Part shown: positions 1 through 8,664 of the stretch, piece by piece
Layout: every line of letters begins with the position of its first letter
Position numbering within the stretch: position 1 is the first letter of the stretch
NCBI RefSeq assembly: GCF_900184795.1
Contig: NZ_FXXN01000020.1
Location: 62,001-126,000, forward strand
Length of the DNA stretch: 64,000 bases
Origin: Magnetospirillum sp. 15-1
GTDB taxonomy: Bacteria; Pseudomonadota; Alphaproteobacteria; Rhodospirillales; Magnetospirillaceae
Reading direction: 5' to 3'
The notes under the pieces: model-generated
Seen by the model: the letters and a program-made list of their open reading frames with translations, nothing else
Database searches by the model: none
What the model was told of the DNA's origin: nothing
Position numbers and translations under genes: made by a program

Positions 1-52
1 ATCAACCATCACTCCCTCCAGGAAAATACGCGACCCACTCACCATAAAGTAA

Positions 53-66
53 ACCGGACATCCGGT
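53..66. promoter_or_regulatory. Small palindrome at the left edge, possible operator
   Basis: The half-sites ACCGGA and TCCGGT form a perfect 6-bp inverted repeat around CA. It lies in AT-rich DNA 70 bp beyond the end of the minus-strand stress-protein gene. It resembles a TetR-family operator, but the gene it would serve lies to the left of the window, so the role is a guess. Confidence 0.3.
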
Positions 67-136
67 CTATTAATTTGCATACCTGACCTGCATATTTTTC
101 ATTATGCTGCGCCGCAGCGCCCGCCCCGCCCCCTTG

Positions 137-949
137 TCAATGAGCCATCAAAACCGGCAGGGTCATATGGCGCAACAGGTGCTGGGTCGCCGAGTTACGC
201 AGCAATGAGGGGCCGTCATGACCGTGCGCCCCCATCACCAGAAGATCGACTCCCATGTCGAAAGCGCGCGACAGCAGCATATCCATCTTGCCGATGTGGT
301 CGTTAGGCAGATGCTCGCCCACTGCAGCCACCCCCCACGACAACAGGTGATCCAGGATATCCACCGGAGGACAACCAGCGGCTTGAGCCACCTCGACCCC
401 AGGCTGACGCATGGAAACCACCGTCACCGAGTCCGCCACGGCCAATAGAGGCATGGCATCGTGAACGGCACGCGTTACTTCCGGCGAAGCATTCCACGCC
501 ACCAGGATTCGGCGCCCGAGAGCAACGTGCCGCCAAACATAGGGAACGATCAGCACCGGCCGACCGCAGTTCAGCACCACCCGCTCGATCATATCCTCGG
601 GGACCAGGGAGCCCCCCTCCTCCGGCTGCCCCAGGATCACCAGATCGAAATACCGGGCGCAGAAAGCCAGTTCGGAAACTACGAAATCCGGCTCGCCATG
701 AGGCAGACGCCACCACCGGCCATCCACCCCCCTCTTTCGACAGAGATCGTCAAACTGGGCCGCCGCCTTATCAGCGGCCTGATCCAGACCTTCGCTGGAG
801 CGGCGCGCCACCGCGCTGATACGATGTTCTTCGCTTTGGGCGAAGAGCCCCGTCAGACGCCCGCCAAAGCGCGACATCAAATCGAGGGCGATTTCAATCC
901 GCGCCTGAGCCCGCGCGGAGCCATCGACGTGAACAAGGATGTCTTTCAT
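137..949 (-). CDS. Universal stress protein with two UspA domains
   Basis: The 270-residue protein starts MKDILVHVDGSARA and has two tandem Usp folds of about 135 residues each. The second ends with the nucleotide-binding pattern GAHGHDG-x-S near residues 243-250, followed by a C-terminal strand ending PVLMAH. Tandem UspA proteins are cytosolic ATP/AMP-binding stress factors. It is transcribed alone, and its promoter carries the same TGAC-N6-GTC palindrome as the aromatic acid genes, so it is probably co-induced with them. Its role in the pathway is unknown. The start is the ATG at 949. Confidence 0.85.
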   Translation of the reverse strand: MKDILVHVDGSARAQARIEIALDLMSRFGGRLTGLFAQSEEHRISAVARRSSEGLDQAADKAAAQFDDLCRKRGVDGRWWRLPHGEPDFVVSELAFCARYFDLVILGQPEEGGSLVPEDMIERVVLNCGRPVLIVPYVWRHVALGRRILVAWNASPEVTRAVHDAMPLLAVADSVTVVSMRQPGVEVAQAAGCPPVDILDHLLSWGVAAVGEHLPNDHIGKMDMLLSRAFDMGVDLLVMGAHGHDGPSLLRNSATQHLLRHMTLPVLMAH

Positions 950-972
950 GCGCCCCCCGTTCGAAGAACAAT

Positions 973-1029
973 TGACTGACCAGTCGTTTATCTTGCAATA
1001 AGGTATTCCGTACTCCCCCGTTCCGTCAA
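973..1029 (-). promoter_or_regulatory. Promoter and TetR-type operator of the stress protein gene
   Basis: On the minus strand TTGACG (1029-1024) is followed after 17 bp by ATACCT, or after 18 bp by TACCTT, as a candidate -10. The palindrome TGACTGACCAGTCG lies at 973-986, between the -10 and the start codon. The same layout recurs at other promoters in this window. Confidence 0.5.
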
Positions 1030-1167
1030 CAGGGAAGAGACCGAACCTATAGCGAGCCCCTTAAAGCCCAAAAGCCACCACCCTCTCTCCCGGATATTTG
1101 GCTCTCTCGGCGCTACACGTTCTGCCGGCCCAGCAAACCATCATACTGCCTAGAGAGTTATGGTCTC

Positions 1168-1222
1168 TTGACGAAAAGGTATCACCCCCCCTAATCTCCA
1201 AACAAAAGTGACCGTACAGTCA
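1168..1222 (+). promoter_or_regulatory. Promoter and TetR-type operator of the acyl-CoA ligase gene
   Basis: A near-perfect palindrome, TGACCGTACAGTCA, lies at 1209-1222, 35 bp upstream of the ligase ATG. A TTGACG at 1168-1173 is a reasonable -35, but the -10 (TAATCT, 1192-1197) is weak. The operator would cover the transcription start. Confidence 0.55.
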
Positions 1223-1256
1223 TTTTTCCCGTAAGAAAAAGCTGGGGAGGACATCC

Positions 1257-2906
1257 ATGAACGCACACATCGTAAAGCCGGGGGCACTCAACCTACGGTC
1301 TTCTATTGCCGTCGATCCTGCGGAACGCAGAGCCCTCGAGGCCAAGGGAATTTGGGGGGACGACACCCTGTCAGGCTGGATCGCCGATAACGTCACCCGC
1401 TCGGGCAACGCTTCCGCCGTGGTAACGAATGATCACACGGCGACTTACCGCAATCTCGCCAACGACATCGAGCGCTTCGCCCGTGGTCTCTACGATCTCG
1501 GGGTGCGCACCGGCGATGTCGTATCGGTGCAGCTTCCCAATTCGTACGAATTTATCGTCGCGTATTTCGCCATCGCCAGGCTGGGGGGAGTGCTGTCGAC
1601 GGTCCACATGCCCTATCGTACGGCCGAAATCACGACCTTATTGCGACATGCGGGCAGCGTGGCATTCATCTGCTACGGCGCCATAAAGGACTTCGCCCCT
1701 GCCCACGAGGTCCTGGTGCGAAAAGACGAACTCCCAGCTCTGGAGCATGTGATTGCCGTGGGAGAACCCGTTGCCGGCACCAGCTCCTTTTCCGAATTGC
1801 TGCAGTCCGAAGCTGCTCTGCCTGCCGACATCACCCCGGCGGCGGCCAATCCCTTCCTGTTGCTGTTCACGTCTGGAACCAGCGCCAGCCCCAAAGCGGT
1901 CCCCCTCACCTACCAGATGACTCTGGGTAACGCTCGGGCGGGAGCCGTTGAACACGGGCTGTGCCAGGGCGATAAGGTGCTGTCGGTAGCGCCCTTTACT
2001 CACCTGCTTGGCCTTTACGCCCTTCACCTGACCACAAAAGTGGCCGGATCGAGCATCCTCTTCCCCGCCTTCACTCCGCCGGACCTTGCCCAGGCCATCA
2101 CCAAGCATCGCCCCACCGTTCTGGTGTGTGCGCCAGCCCATCTCAACGGCTTGATGATCAGCGGCCTGTTGGAAAGCCTCGACCTGTCTTCCATTCGCCT
2201 GATCATCACCGCCGGAAGCGCTTTGTCGCCCGACGTTGCCAAAGCCGTCTCCAAACGCCTCCCCGCCGGTTTCCTGACCAATCTGTGGGGGATGACGGAG
2301 TTGCAGGCGGGCCTCTATACCAGACCGACCGATTCGTTCGAGATCGCCACCACGACATCAGGCCGCCCCGCCCCGGGGGCCGAGGTCCGCATCGCCGACC
2401 ACGATGATCATCCCGTCGCCCAAGGCGAGGAGGGAGAACTCCAAATTCGCGGAGGGCTGCTCTTTCGGGGGTATTATAACAATGAAGATGCCACGCGGCA
2501 GGCATTCACCCCAGACCGCTGGTTCCGGACTGGTGACCTGGCCGTAATGGACAAGAGTGGCAACGTCCGCATTACCGGCCGCAAAACCGAGATCATCAAC
2601 CGAGGAGGCATCAAGTATAATCCGCTCGATATCGAGATCATGCTCGGCAACCATCCGAAAGTGATGGAAGTGGCCATCATTCCCTATGAGGACACCGTCC
2701 TTGGGCAAAAGGCCTGCTGTTTTGTGGTGCCGACGGATGCCTACAAGCCCCCGACGCTCGAGGAATTGTGCGCCCATTTGATCGAAGGCGGCGTATCGAA
2801 GGTGAAGCTTCCGGAACGGCTCGAGGTCATCGATGAGATGCCGATCACCCCGACCCGCAAGATCATCAGGGGACGACTGAAAGCGCTACTTGCCCGGAAG
2901 CTGTAG
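1257..2906 (+). CDS. AMP-forming acyl-CoA ligase, candidate aryl-carboxylate CoA ligase
   Basis: This 549-residue ANL-superfamily enzyme has a P-loop TSGTSASPKAV near residues 204-215, a little different from the usual TSGTTGxPKG. It also has the WFRTGDL motif near residue 420 and the catalytic-lysine motif TPTRKII near residue 535. It should adenylate a carboxylic acid and transfer it to CoA. It reads like the AliA or 2,3-dihydroxybenzoate-AMP ligase branch rather than classic benzoate-CoA ligase. It shares its operator type with the dearomatization genes, so it is the best candidate in the window for activating the aromatic acid. GGGGAGG precedes the ATG. The substrate is inferred. Confidence 0.8.
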   Translation: MNAHIVKPGALNLRSSIAVDPAERRALEAKGIWGDDTLSGWIADNVTRSGNASAVVTNDHTATYRNLANDIERFARGLYDLGVRTGDVVSVQLPNSYEFIVAYFAIARLGGVLSTVHMPYRTAEITTLLRHAGSVAFICYGAIKDFAPAHEVLVRKDELPALEHVIAVGEPVAGTSSFSELLQSEAALPADITPAAANPFLLLFTSGTSASPKAVPLTYQMTLGNARAGAVEHGLCQGDKVLSVAPFTHLLGLYALHLTTKVAGSSILFPAFTPPDLAQAITKHRPTVLVCAPAHLNGLMISGLLESLDLSSIRLIITAGSALSPDVAKAVSKRLPAGFLTNLWGMTELQAGLYTRPTDSFEIATTTSGRPAPGAEVRIADHDDHPVAQGEEGELQIRGGLLFRGYYNNEDATRQAFTPDRWFRTGDLAVMDKSGNVRITGRKTEIINRGGIKYNPLDIEIMLGNHPKVMEVAIIPYEDTVLGQKACCFVVPTDAYKPPTLEELCAHLIEGGVSKVKLPERLEVIDEMPITPTRKIIRGRLKALLARKL

Positions 2907-2917
2907 CCGCTCCGCCA

Positions 2918-2945
2918 GCGCCGCCCGACACCGGTCAGGCGGCGC
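2918..2945. terminator. GC-rich hairpin between convergent genes
   Basis: GCGCCGCC (2918-2925) and GGCGGCGC (2938-2945) form a perfect 8-bp stem with a 12-nt loop, exactly between the ends of the ligase and the TetR gene. No T-run follows on either side, so it is a possible bidirectional terminator only. Confidence 0.35.
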
Positions 2946-3651
2946 CGTTGCGAATCTTCTCGAATTCCCGGCGGCCGGAATCCGTCAGGAACGGGTGGAT
3001 CAGTATCTTCTCACCTTCCGCCATGTATTCGTCAGGCGAATAGCGATCCCGGAAAGCCCAGTTCTTCAGGGCCCACGAATGTCCGAACATAATATACTGA
3101 TACGCCATGATATCCGTATTCAGCTCGGACATCATCCCGCCATGGATGCATGCCTCGAGGCACTGGCGGATGACTCTGGCAATCTTCGACTCGAGAATCT
3201 TGATCTGGCGCCGCTGCTCGGGAAGGAGATCCTTCGTTGAGCAATAAGCCAAAGTGACTTCCTGCGTATGTTCGGTCGCCAGCCTACAATGCATTCCCAG
3301 GACCTTGATGAGAACATCAAGCGCATTCTCCTTGGGAAGCAACCTCTGAATTTCCTCGAAATTATATTTTTCGATCACATGGCGCAGAACAAAGAACAAA
3401 AGGTCGTTCTTGTCCTTGAAATACCGATAAACCAGCCCCTTGCTGATGGGAACCGCGTTGGCCACATCCTCAATGGTGGTTTGAAAATAGCCCCGCTCGG
3501 AAAACAGCCGGATGGCCGCTGCGACAATCTGAGCCCGGCGCTTCTCCGCAACCGTCTGGGGCTCCCCATCTCCATCGTCCTCGACAGCAATCACCTCAGC
3601 CACTTCATTCACCTTTACAACCGAACCACCCCGAGATGACCAATGGTCCAT
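2935..3651 (-). CDS. TetR-family regulator, candidate repressor of the anaerobic regulon
   Basis: The protein has an N-terminal helix-turn-helix (AAIRLFSERGYFQTTIEDVA, then SKGLVYRYFKDKNDLL) and a TetR C-terminal ligand domain. The gene lies directly behind the solute-binding protein gene, whose promoter carries the best TGACTAGTCAGTCA palindrome, so it is probably autoregulated. TetR repressors of this kind in acyl-CoA metabolism usually release DNA on binding an acyl-CoA. It is therefore my candidate to bind the TGAC-N6-GTCA sites across the window. The start is uncertain: the ATG at 3651 gives 238 residues, but it has no clear Shine-Dalgarno and GTG starts further in are possible. Confidence 0.85.
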   Translation of the reverse strand: MDHWSSRGGSVVKVNEVAEVIAVEDDGDGEPQTVAEKRRAQIVAAAIRLFSERGYFQTTIEDVANAVPISKGLVYRYFKDKNDLLFFVLRHVIEKYNFEEIQRLLPKENALDVLIKVLGMHCRLATEHTQEVTLAYCSTKDLLPEQRRQIKILESKIARVIRQCLEACIHGGMMSELNTDIMAYQYIMFGHSWALKNWAFRDRYSPDEYMAEGEKILIHPFLTDSGRREFEKIRNGAA

Positions 3652-3727
3652 CGATATATTTTGGCGGCCTCGGTCTGTCAAGGGCAGCGACCCTGGCGGC
3701 CAAGGGCCGACCAGGGCCGTAGCCACC

Positions 3728-4873
3728 TCAGTCGAGCAGAACGAAGTCGCCGTTTTTGACCTCGAACATTTTCAGGCTGTCGATGCTGAGCCCCAGATGG
3801 TCGGTGGGGCTCATGTTGAACGTTCCGGCCGTTGCCACCAGGCCTCTGATTCCTTCGATGGCGTCGCGCACCGCCACCTTGTCCGTGGAGCCGGCACGCT
3901 TGATCCCCTCGAGAGCAACCATCAGCCCATCATAGGCGAGACCGACGAAAACCGAAGCTTCCGCCTTGTGCGCCTCTTCGTAAAATTTCTTGATCTTGCT
4001 GACCACCGGCTTTTGCGGATCCGAGGCCGGAACCTGCTCGGCGACCTGCAGGGCGATCCCGGGAAGACGGAAACCTTCCGCCGCGGGACCAACCAGCTTG
4101 AGGAAGTCCTTCGACGAGACACCATGGGATTGGTAGATGGGCAGATTGATCCCCAGTTGGCGAATATTCTTGGTCGCCACGGCCGGGCCGGCCCCCGTCC
4201 CGAATACGAACAGCGCCTGAACGCCCGCGGCCCCCCGAATCTTAGTCAGCTGGGTGGTGACATCGGAATCCTTGGGTGAATAGGTCTCATCGGCAACGAT
4301 CTCGATCCCGTATTTGGGAGCCACCATCAGCGTCTGCTCGCGCCCCGACTTGCCAAAGCCCACATCCTCGGACAGCAGCGCCACCTTGGTGATACCGCGC
4401 TTCTTCATATCCATGAAGATACGTTCAGCCACCATACGATCGGTATGAGGAGCCTTGAACACCCACTTCTTGACCGGATCGACAATCGCCACGCCGCCAC
4501 CGAAGGAGACGTAAGGAATCTCCGCCCTCTCGACGATCGGAATGACACCCATACTTGTCGGCGTGCCGCTCCCTCCCATGAGAAGATCGACCTTATCCAC
4601 CTCGATCAGTCGCTTGGCAAAGCCTATGGCCTTGGCCGTGTCGCTCTGGTCGTCATAGATGATCAGCTTGACCGGGCGGCCGAGCACGCCACCTTCCTTG
4701 TTTACGACATCAATATAGCTCTCCAGGAATTTCTTCTCCGGATCTCCATTGATGCTCAACCCTCCGGTTGCCGACAGAAACACCCCGATCTTGACGTCTT
4801 CCACGGCAAACGCCGCACTCGACGCCAGGGTTACGACGGCGATTGCCGCACACCTCCAAATCCTCCTGAACAT
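3728..4873 (-). CDS. Periplasmic solute-binding protein, branched-chain amino acid ABC type
   Basis: The 381-residue protein has an N-terminal signal peptide (positive MFRRIWR, then a hydrophobic run ending SSAAFA near residue 23) followed by a Peripla_BP_6 fold beginning DVKIGVFLSATGG. Such proteins deliver substrates to Liv-type importers, and relatives in purple bacteria bind aromatic acids. No permease or ATPase gene of that system lies in the window, so it is an orphan here and must either use a transporter encoded elsewhere or act as a sensor. It heads an operon with the TetR gene behind a strong operator, which fits binding an aromatic acid or pathway intermediate. Confidence 0.85.
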   Translation of the reverse strand: MFRRIWRCAAIAVVTLASSAAFAVEDVKIGVFLSATGGLSINGDPEKKFLESYIDVVNKEGGVLGRPVKLIIYDDQSDTAKAIGFAKRLIEVDKVDLLMGGSGTPTSMGVIPIVERAEIPYVSFGGGVAIVDPVKKWVFKAPHTDRMVAERIFMDMKKRGITKVALLSEDVGFGKSGREQTLMVAPKYGIEIVADETYSPKDSDVTTQLTKIRGAAGVQALFVFGTGAGPAVATKNIRQLGINLPIYQSHGVSSKDFLKLVGPAAEGFRLPGIALQVAEQVPASDPQKPVVSKIKKFYEEAHKAEASVFVGLAYDGLMVALEGIKRAGSTDKVAVRDAIEGIRGLVATAGTFNMSPTDHLGLSIDSLKMFEVKNGDFVLLD

Positions 4874-4928
4874 GGCTTTCCCTCCACTAAGCTTATCCGT
4901 TATTTTATGCCACTTTACGGCACTGGAC

Positions 4929-4976
4929 TGACTAGTCAGTCATCAAAACGCTAAGCCCTGTCGAGATAGAAGTCAA
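4929..4976 (-). promoter_or_regulatory. Promoter and TetR-type operator of the binding protein-TetR operon
   Basis: On the minus strand TTGACT (4976-4971) and TAGCGT (4953-4948) are 17 bp apart. The operator TGACTAGTCAGTCA follows at 4929-4942. A longer perfect palindrome, GACTGACTAGTCAGTC, lies at 4926-4941. It is the most symmetric copy of this operator in the window, as expected for an autoregulated repressor gene. Confidence 0.6.
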
Positions 4977-5007
4977 CACCACGCCCGTACGGACCGCCCC
5001 ACCTTGC

Positions 5008-5475
5008 CTATGGCCGCCGCCTCAACATATTCGCGGCCTTCATGCTCATGACCACATCATCGCCCTGATTCAACACCTCGATGAACGAAGTGACGACGCC
5101 GCGATCAGGCTTAGAGCGCGATGGGGTCACGGCAGCTACGGTGACACGAAGGGACAGACAATCCCCTGGACGAACCGGCCGCGGCCACCGCACCTCATCC
5201 AGCCCCGGCGAACCCAAACTGGCTACTTTCGACAGGTAGTGCTCGCAAAACATCCGCATCATAAGCGCAGCCGTATACCACCCGCTCGCGATCAGACCGC
5301 CGAATATCGTCTCACGCGCCGCCTCAGGATCCATGTGGAAGACCTGAGGGTCATACCGCGAGGCGAATGCAATCACTTCATCGAACTCGACCGTGATCGC
5401 CCCGAACCGATAAACGGCCCCCTGAGGGTAATCCTCGAAATAGCGATCATCGATAGCGCGACTGAAAACGTCCAC
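5008..5475 (-). CDS. MaoC-like hot-dog acyl dehydratase
   Basis: This is a single hot-dog domain with RYFEDYPQGAVYRFG near the N-terminus and the catalytic hydratase pattern YDPQVFHMDPEAA, in which the Asp and His would protonate and activate water. It should hydrate or dehydrate a 2-enoyl-CoA. The frame is open further up to a GTG at 5529. I prefer the GTG at 5475 because the homologous region begins a few residues later and GGTGGGGG lies just upstream. It is divergent from the had-oah-dch operon, which suggests a role with methyl-branched intermediates. The substrate is unknown. Confidence 0.65.
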   Translation of the reverse strand: MDVFSRAIDDRYFEDYPQGAVYRFGAITVEFDEVIAFASRYDPQVFHMDPEAARETIFGGLIASGWYTAALMMRMFCEHYLSKVASLGSPGLDEVRWPRPVRPGDCLSLRVTVAAVTPSRSKPDRGVVTSFIEVLNQGDDVVMSMKAANMLRRRP

Positions 5476-5608
5476 GTCACCCCCACCAATCACAACAATG
5501 ACCACAAGGTCATCACGATATATAAACACTACCCCCGCCCAACCCGATGCGTCAAGTAGCGAAAAACATCAATAATTTCAATATATTATCATAACAGCAA
5601 GTTTGCTG

Positions 5609-5648
5609 TTGACACGACATCGGGAATCATAGACTGAATGTACGGTCA
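5609..5648 (+). promoter_or_regulatory. Promoter and TetR-type operator of the had-oah-dch operon
   Basis: TTGACA lies at 5609-5614 with a weak -10 (TAGACT, 5630-5635). The palindrome TGAATGTACGGTCA lies at 5635-5648. It is close to the reverse complement of the ligase operator at 1209. It overlaps the upstream ATG at 5648, which argues against that start for had. Confidence 0.55.
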
Positions 5649-5668
5649 TGTTTTTGAAGGTGGCTAAA

Positions 5669-6736
5669 ATGACCAGTTCGTATTACCGCTGGCAAATGAC
5701 TGAAGTCGGCAAACCGATGTCTAAGGTACCCTTTGACCCGCAGCCGCTCGGGGATGACGAAGTGCTGGTTCGCGTTGCCGGCTGCGGCGTCTGCCATACC
5801 GACCTCGGATTTTTCTTCGATGGGGTACGGACCAACAAGAATCTGCCCCTGACCCTCGGGCACGAGATCAGCGGCTATGTCGAAATCGCCGGCGCCGGAG
5901 CCACGGCGTGGCTCGGCAAGGCGGTCCTCGTCATCGCTTCGATTCCATGCGGAGAGTGCGATCTCTGCCGCCGTGGCAAGGGAACGATCTGTCGCAATCA
6001 GATATTCCTGGGCAGCGATACGGATGGCGGCTTTGCCTCACACATCAAGGTCCCGGCCCGCGGTCTATGCGCGGTCGATGAACGCGCGCTGAATCTGGCG
6101 GGCTTGACGCTTCCGCAGGTGTCGGTGGTCGCCGATGCGGTCACCAGCCCCTTCGAGGCGGTACATCAGTCGGGGCTAGGCGCCGGTGACTTGGCCATCG
6201 TCAACGGGGTCGGAGGTGTCGGTGGCTATTGCGCTCAGATCGCCCACGCTTTCGGAGCCGCCGTGGTGGCCATCGATGTGGACCAGGCCAAGCTCGACAT
6301 GATCGCCGGGTATGGCGCCGATCTGACCATCAATGCCAGAACGGCGGATGGCCGCGAGCAGAAGAAGCTCATCGCGGCCTTCGCCAGGGAACGCGGCCTG
6401 CGCTCGACCGAATGGTTCGTTTTCGAATGCTCCGGTACCAAGGCTGGGCAGGAGAACGCCTTCGGCCTGATGGTTCACGGTTCTACCTTGGGTACCGTAG
6501 GCTTCACCATGGACAAGGCCGAGGTTCGGCTGTCCAACCTGATGGCGCTACACGCCCGCGCACTCGGAAACTGGGGCTGCCTACCCGAAAAATACCCTCT
6601 GGCTCTCCAACTGGTGCTGTCCGGCAAGGTCAACCTCAAAGACTTCGTCGAGACCCACCCGCTCGAGAACATCAATGAGGTTTTCCACGATATCCACGAA
6701 CGCCGCCTGACCCGGCGCGCGATCTTGATTCCCTAG
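5669..6736 (+). CDS. had: 6-hydroxycyclohex-1-ene-1-carbonyl-CoA dehydrogenase
   Basis: This 355-residue zinc alcohol dehydrogenase carries the catalytic zinc patterns [12 protein letters not shown] and GHE, the structural-zinc cluster [15 protein letters not shown], and an NAD loop [10 protein letters not shown]. The opening ([15 protein letters not shown]) and overall pattern match Had of the benzoyl-CoA pathway, which oxidizes the ring alcohol to 6-oxocyclohex-1-ene-1-carbonyl-CoA with NAD. It is the first gene of had-oah-dch. I use the ATG at 5669 because GAAGG lies 8 nt before it and the earlier ATG sits in the operator. Here the substrate may carry a 4-alkyl group. Confidence 0.9.
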   Translation: MTSSYYRWQMTEVGKPMSKVPFDPQPLGDDEVLVRVAGCGVCHTDLGFFFDGVRTNKNLPLTLGHEISGYVEIAGAGATAWLGKAVLVIASIPCGECDLCRRGKGTICRNQIFLGSDTDGGFASHIKVPARGLCAVDERALNLAGLTLPQVSVVADAVTSPFEAVHQSGLGAGDLAIVNGVGGVGGYCAQIAHAFGAAVVAIDVDQAKLDMIAGYGADLTINARTADGREQKKLIAAFARERGLRSTEWFVFECSGTKAGQENAFGLMVHGSTLGTVGFTMDKAEVRLSNLMALHARALGNWGCLPEKYPLALQLVLSGKVNLKDFVETHPLENINEVFHDIHERRLTRRAILIP

Positions 6737-6747
6737 GAGTTCGCTCA

Positions 6748-7887
6748 ATGACCACGACTACCGCTTCCATCATCGAGGCAACCCGTCCCCACGAACTGCA
6801 CGACCACAATCTGGTGCCGGAACAGATCGTTCCCGGCATCATCGTCGAGAAGAAGCCGGCCAGGACGCCCGACGGCAAGATCGCCGAGGGGCTCTACAAT
6901 TACTGGATTACCTTCGACAATCAGAAGCAGTTCAATTCGTACACCACCGAGATGGTCAAGGGGGCTATCTTGGCCTTTCGTGCCGCATCGGTGGCACGTG
7001 ACGTCGTTGCGGTGGTGTTCACCGGCGCCGGCGACAAGGCGTTCTGCTCGGGCGGCAACACCAAGGAATACGCCGAATATTACGCCGGCAATCCGCAGGA
7101 ATACCGCCAGTATGTGCGGCTGTTCAACGATATGGTCTCGGCCATTCTGGGCTGTGACAAGCCGGTGATCTGCCGCGTCAACGGCATGCGCATTGGCGGC
7201 GGACAGGAAATCGGCATGGCTGCGGATTTCTCGGTCACCCAGGATCTGGCCCGCTTCGGCCAAGCCGGTCCCAAGCACGGTTCGGCCCCCATCGGTGGTG
7301 CCACCGACTTCCTGCCGGTGCTGATCGGCTGTGAGCAAGCGATGATTTCTGGCAGCCTGTGCGAGCCGTGGTCGGCCCACAAGGCCTATCGCCTGGGCAT
7401 GCTCACCGACATCGTGCCCGCACTCAAGGTGGACGGCAAGTTCGTCGCCAACCCGCTGGTGATCACCGACCGCTATCTCGACGAATATGGCAAAATCATT
7501 CACGGCGAGCCGAAAACCGGCGACGAATTGGCCGCCGGTAAGGCTCTGATGGCCAAGGGCACCATCGATCTGTCGCTGCTCGACGCCAAGGTCGAGGAAC
7601 TGTGCAGCAAGATTCTGCTGACTTTCCCCGAATGTTTCCTCAAGACCATCGAGGAACTCAGGAAGCCCAAGCTGAACGCCTGGAACGCCAACAAGGAGAA
7701 CAGCCGCGATTGGCTGGCGCTCAACATGATGACGGAGGCCCGCCTCGGCTTCCAGGCCTTCAACGAAGGCACCAAGGACGACCGCGAAGCGGATTTCGTT
7801 GGATTGCGCCAGGCCCTGGCCAAGGGGACGCCATGGTCGCCGGAACTGGGGCAGAGCCTAATGCCGGCCGCGCGGAGGGGCCAGTAA
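6748..7887 (+). CDS. oah: 6-oxocyclohex-1-ene-1-carbonyl-CoA hydrolase (ring opening)
   Basis: The 379-residue crotonase-fold protein is longer than ordinary hydratases and matches the usual Oah length. It has the oxyanion-hole segments CSGGNTKEYAEYY and GGGQEIGMAADF, and the Oah-like FGQAGPKHGSAPIGGATDF. Oah adds two waters to the ring ketone and cleaves the ring to 3-hydroxypimelyl-CoA, or its methyl derivative here. Its ATG follows had by 11 bp with GGAG upstream, and its stop codon overlaps the dch start by one base, so the three genes are translated together. Confidence 0.92.
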   Translation: MTTTTASIIEATRPHELHDHNLVPEQIVPGIIVEKKPARTPDGKIAEGLYNYWITFDNQKQFNSYTTEMVKGAILAFRAASVARDVVAVVFTGAGDKAFCSGGNTKEYAEYYAGNPQEYRQYVRLFNDMVSAILGCDKPVICRVNGMRIGGGQEIGMAADFSVTQDLARFGQAGPKHGSAPIGGATDFLPVLIGCEQAMISGSLCEPWSAHKAYRLGMLTDIVPALKVDGKFVANPLVITDRYLDEYGKIIHGEPKTGDELAAGKALMAKGTIDLSLLDAKVEELCSKILLTFPECFLKTIEELRKPKLNAWNANKENSRDWLALNMMTEARLGFQAFNEGTKDDREADFVGLRQALAKGTPWSPELGQSLMPAARRGQ

Positions 7888-8660
7888 TGACCGCCGCCTC
7901 TCCCCTCCGGGTGTGGCGGGAATGCGACGGCAAGCTGCTGCGGCTGCGGCTGTCGCGCCCCAAGGCCAACATCGTCGATGCCGAGATGATAGCGGCACTT
8001 GACGATGCCCTGGCCGAGGGCATTGCGGATCGCCATTTGTGCGCCGTGCTGCTGGATGCCGAAGGATCGCATTTCAGTTTCGGAGCCTCGGTCCCCGAGC
8101 ATCTGCCGGAGACCTGCGCCGCCATGATCCGGTCCTTGGACAGGCTTATCCTACGAATGGTCCGCAGCCCCGTCCCGATCCTGGTGGCGGTTCGGGGACA
8201 GTGCCTGGGTGGCGGTCTGGAGGTGGCCTGCGGCGGCCACCTCGTCTTCGCCACACCTGACAGCCGCTTTGGTCAGCCGGAAATCCAGCTGGGTGTCTTC
8301 GCGGCAGCGGCGTCCTGCCTGCTGCCGGAACGCATCGGAAGGGCCCAGGCGGAAGACCTGCTGATCTCCGGACGCTCCATAACCGGTCAGGAAGCGGCGG
8401 CGATGCAATTGGTCAACACGGTATCTGATGATCCCGAGGCCGCCGCGCTGGCCTATTTCAACCAGCATCTCGCCCCCTGCAGCGCCAGTTCGCTTCGCTT
8501 CGCCGTCCGCGCTGCCCGCGTTGGAATGGTCAAGCGGGTCGAGGTCAATTTGGCGGCTGTCGAAGAACTGTATCTGGACGGCCTGATGTCTACCCATGAT
8601 GCGGTCGAGGGGCTGCGGGCCTTCATCGACAAGCGCCCCCCCCAGTGGCGCGACGAGTAG
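7887..8660 (+). CDS. dch: Cyclohexa-1,5-diene-1-carbonyl-CoA hydratase
   Basis: The crotonase-fold protein of 257 residues is the usual length for Dch. It begins SPLRVWRECDGKLLRLRLSR and contains KANIVDAEMIAALDDAL and GQCLGGGLEVACGGH. Dch hydrates the dienoyl-CoA made by class I benzoyl-CoA reductase to 6-hydroxycyclohex-1-ene-1-carbonyl-CoA. TAATG couples it to oah. The whole upper ring pathway after reduction is thus in one operon. Tolerance of a 4-alkyl group would need testing. Confidence 0.9.
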   Translation: MTAASPLRVWRECDGKLLRLRLSRPKANIVDAEMIAALDDALAEGIADRHLCAVLLDAEGSHFSFGASVPEHLPETCAAMIRSLDRLILRMVRSPVPILVAVRGQCLGGGLEVACGGHLVFATPDSRFGQPEIQLGVFAAAASCLLPERIGRAQAEDLLISGRSITGQEAAAMQLVNTVSDDPEAAALAYFNQHLAPCSASSLRFAVRAARVGMVKRVEVNLAAVEELYLDGLMSTHDAVEGLRAFIDKRPPQWRDE

Positions 8661-8664
8661 CCCC

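Noticed and set aside
5648-5668. Upstream ATG as the start of had
   Set aside because: It lies inside the TGAATGTACGGTCA operator. The ATG at 5669 has a proper Shine-Dalgarno and matches the family start.
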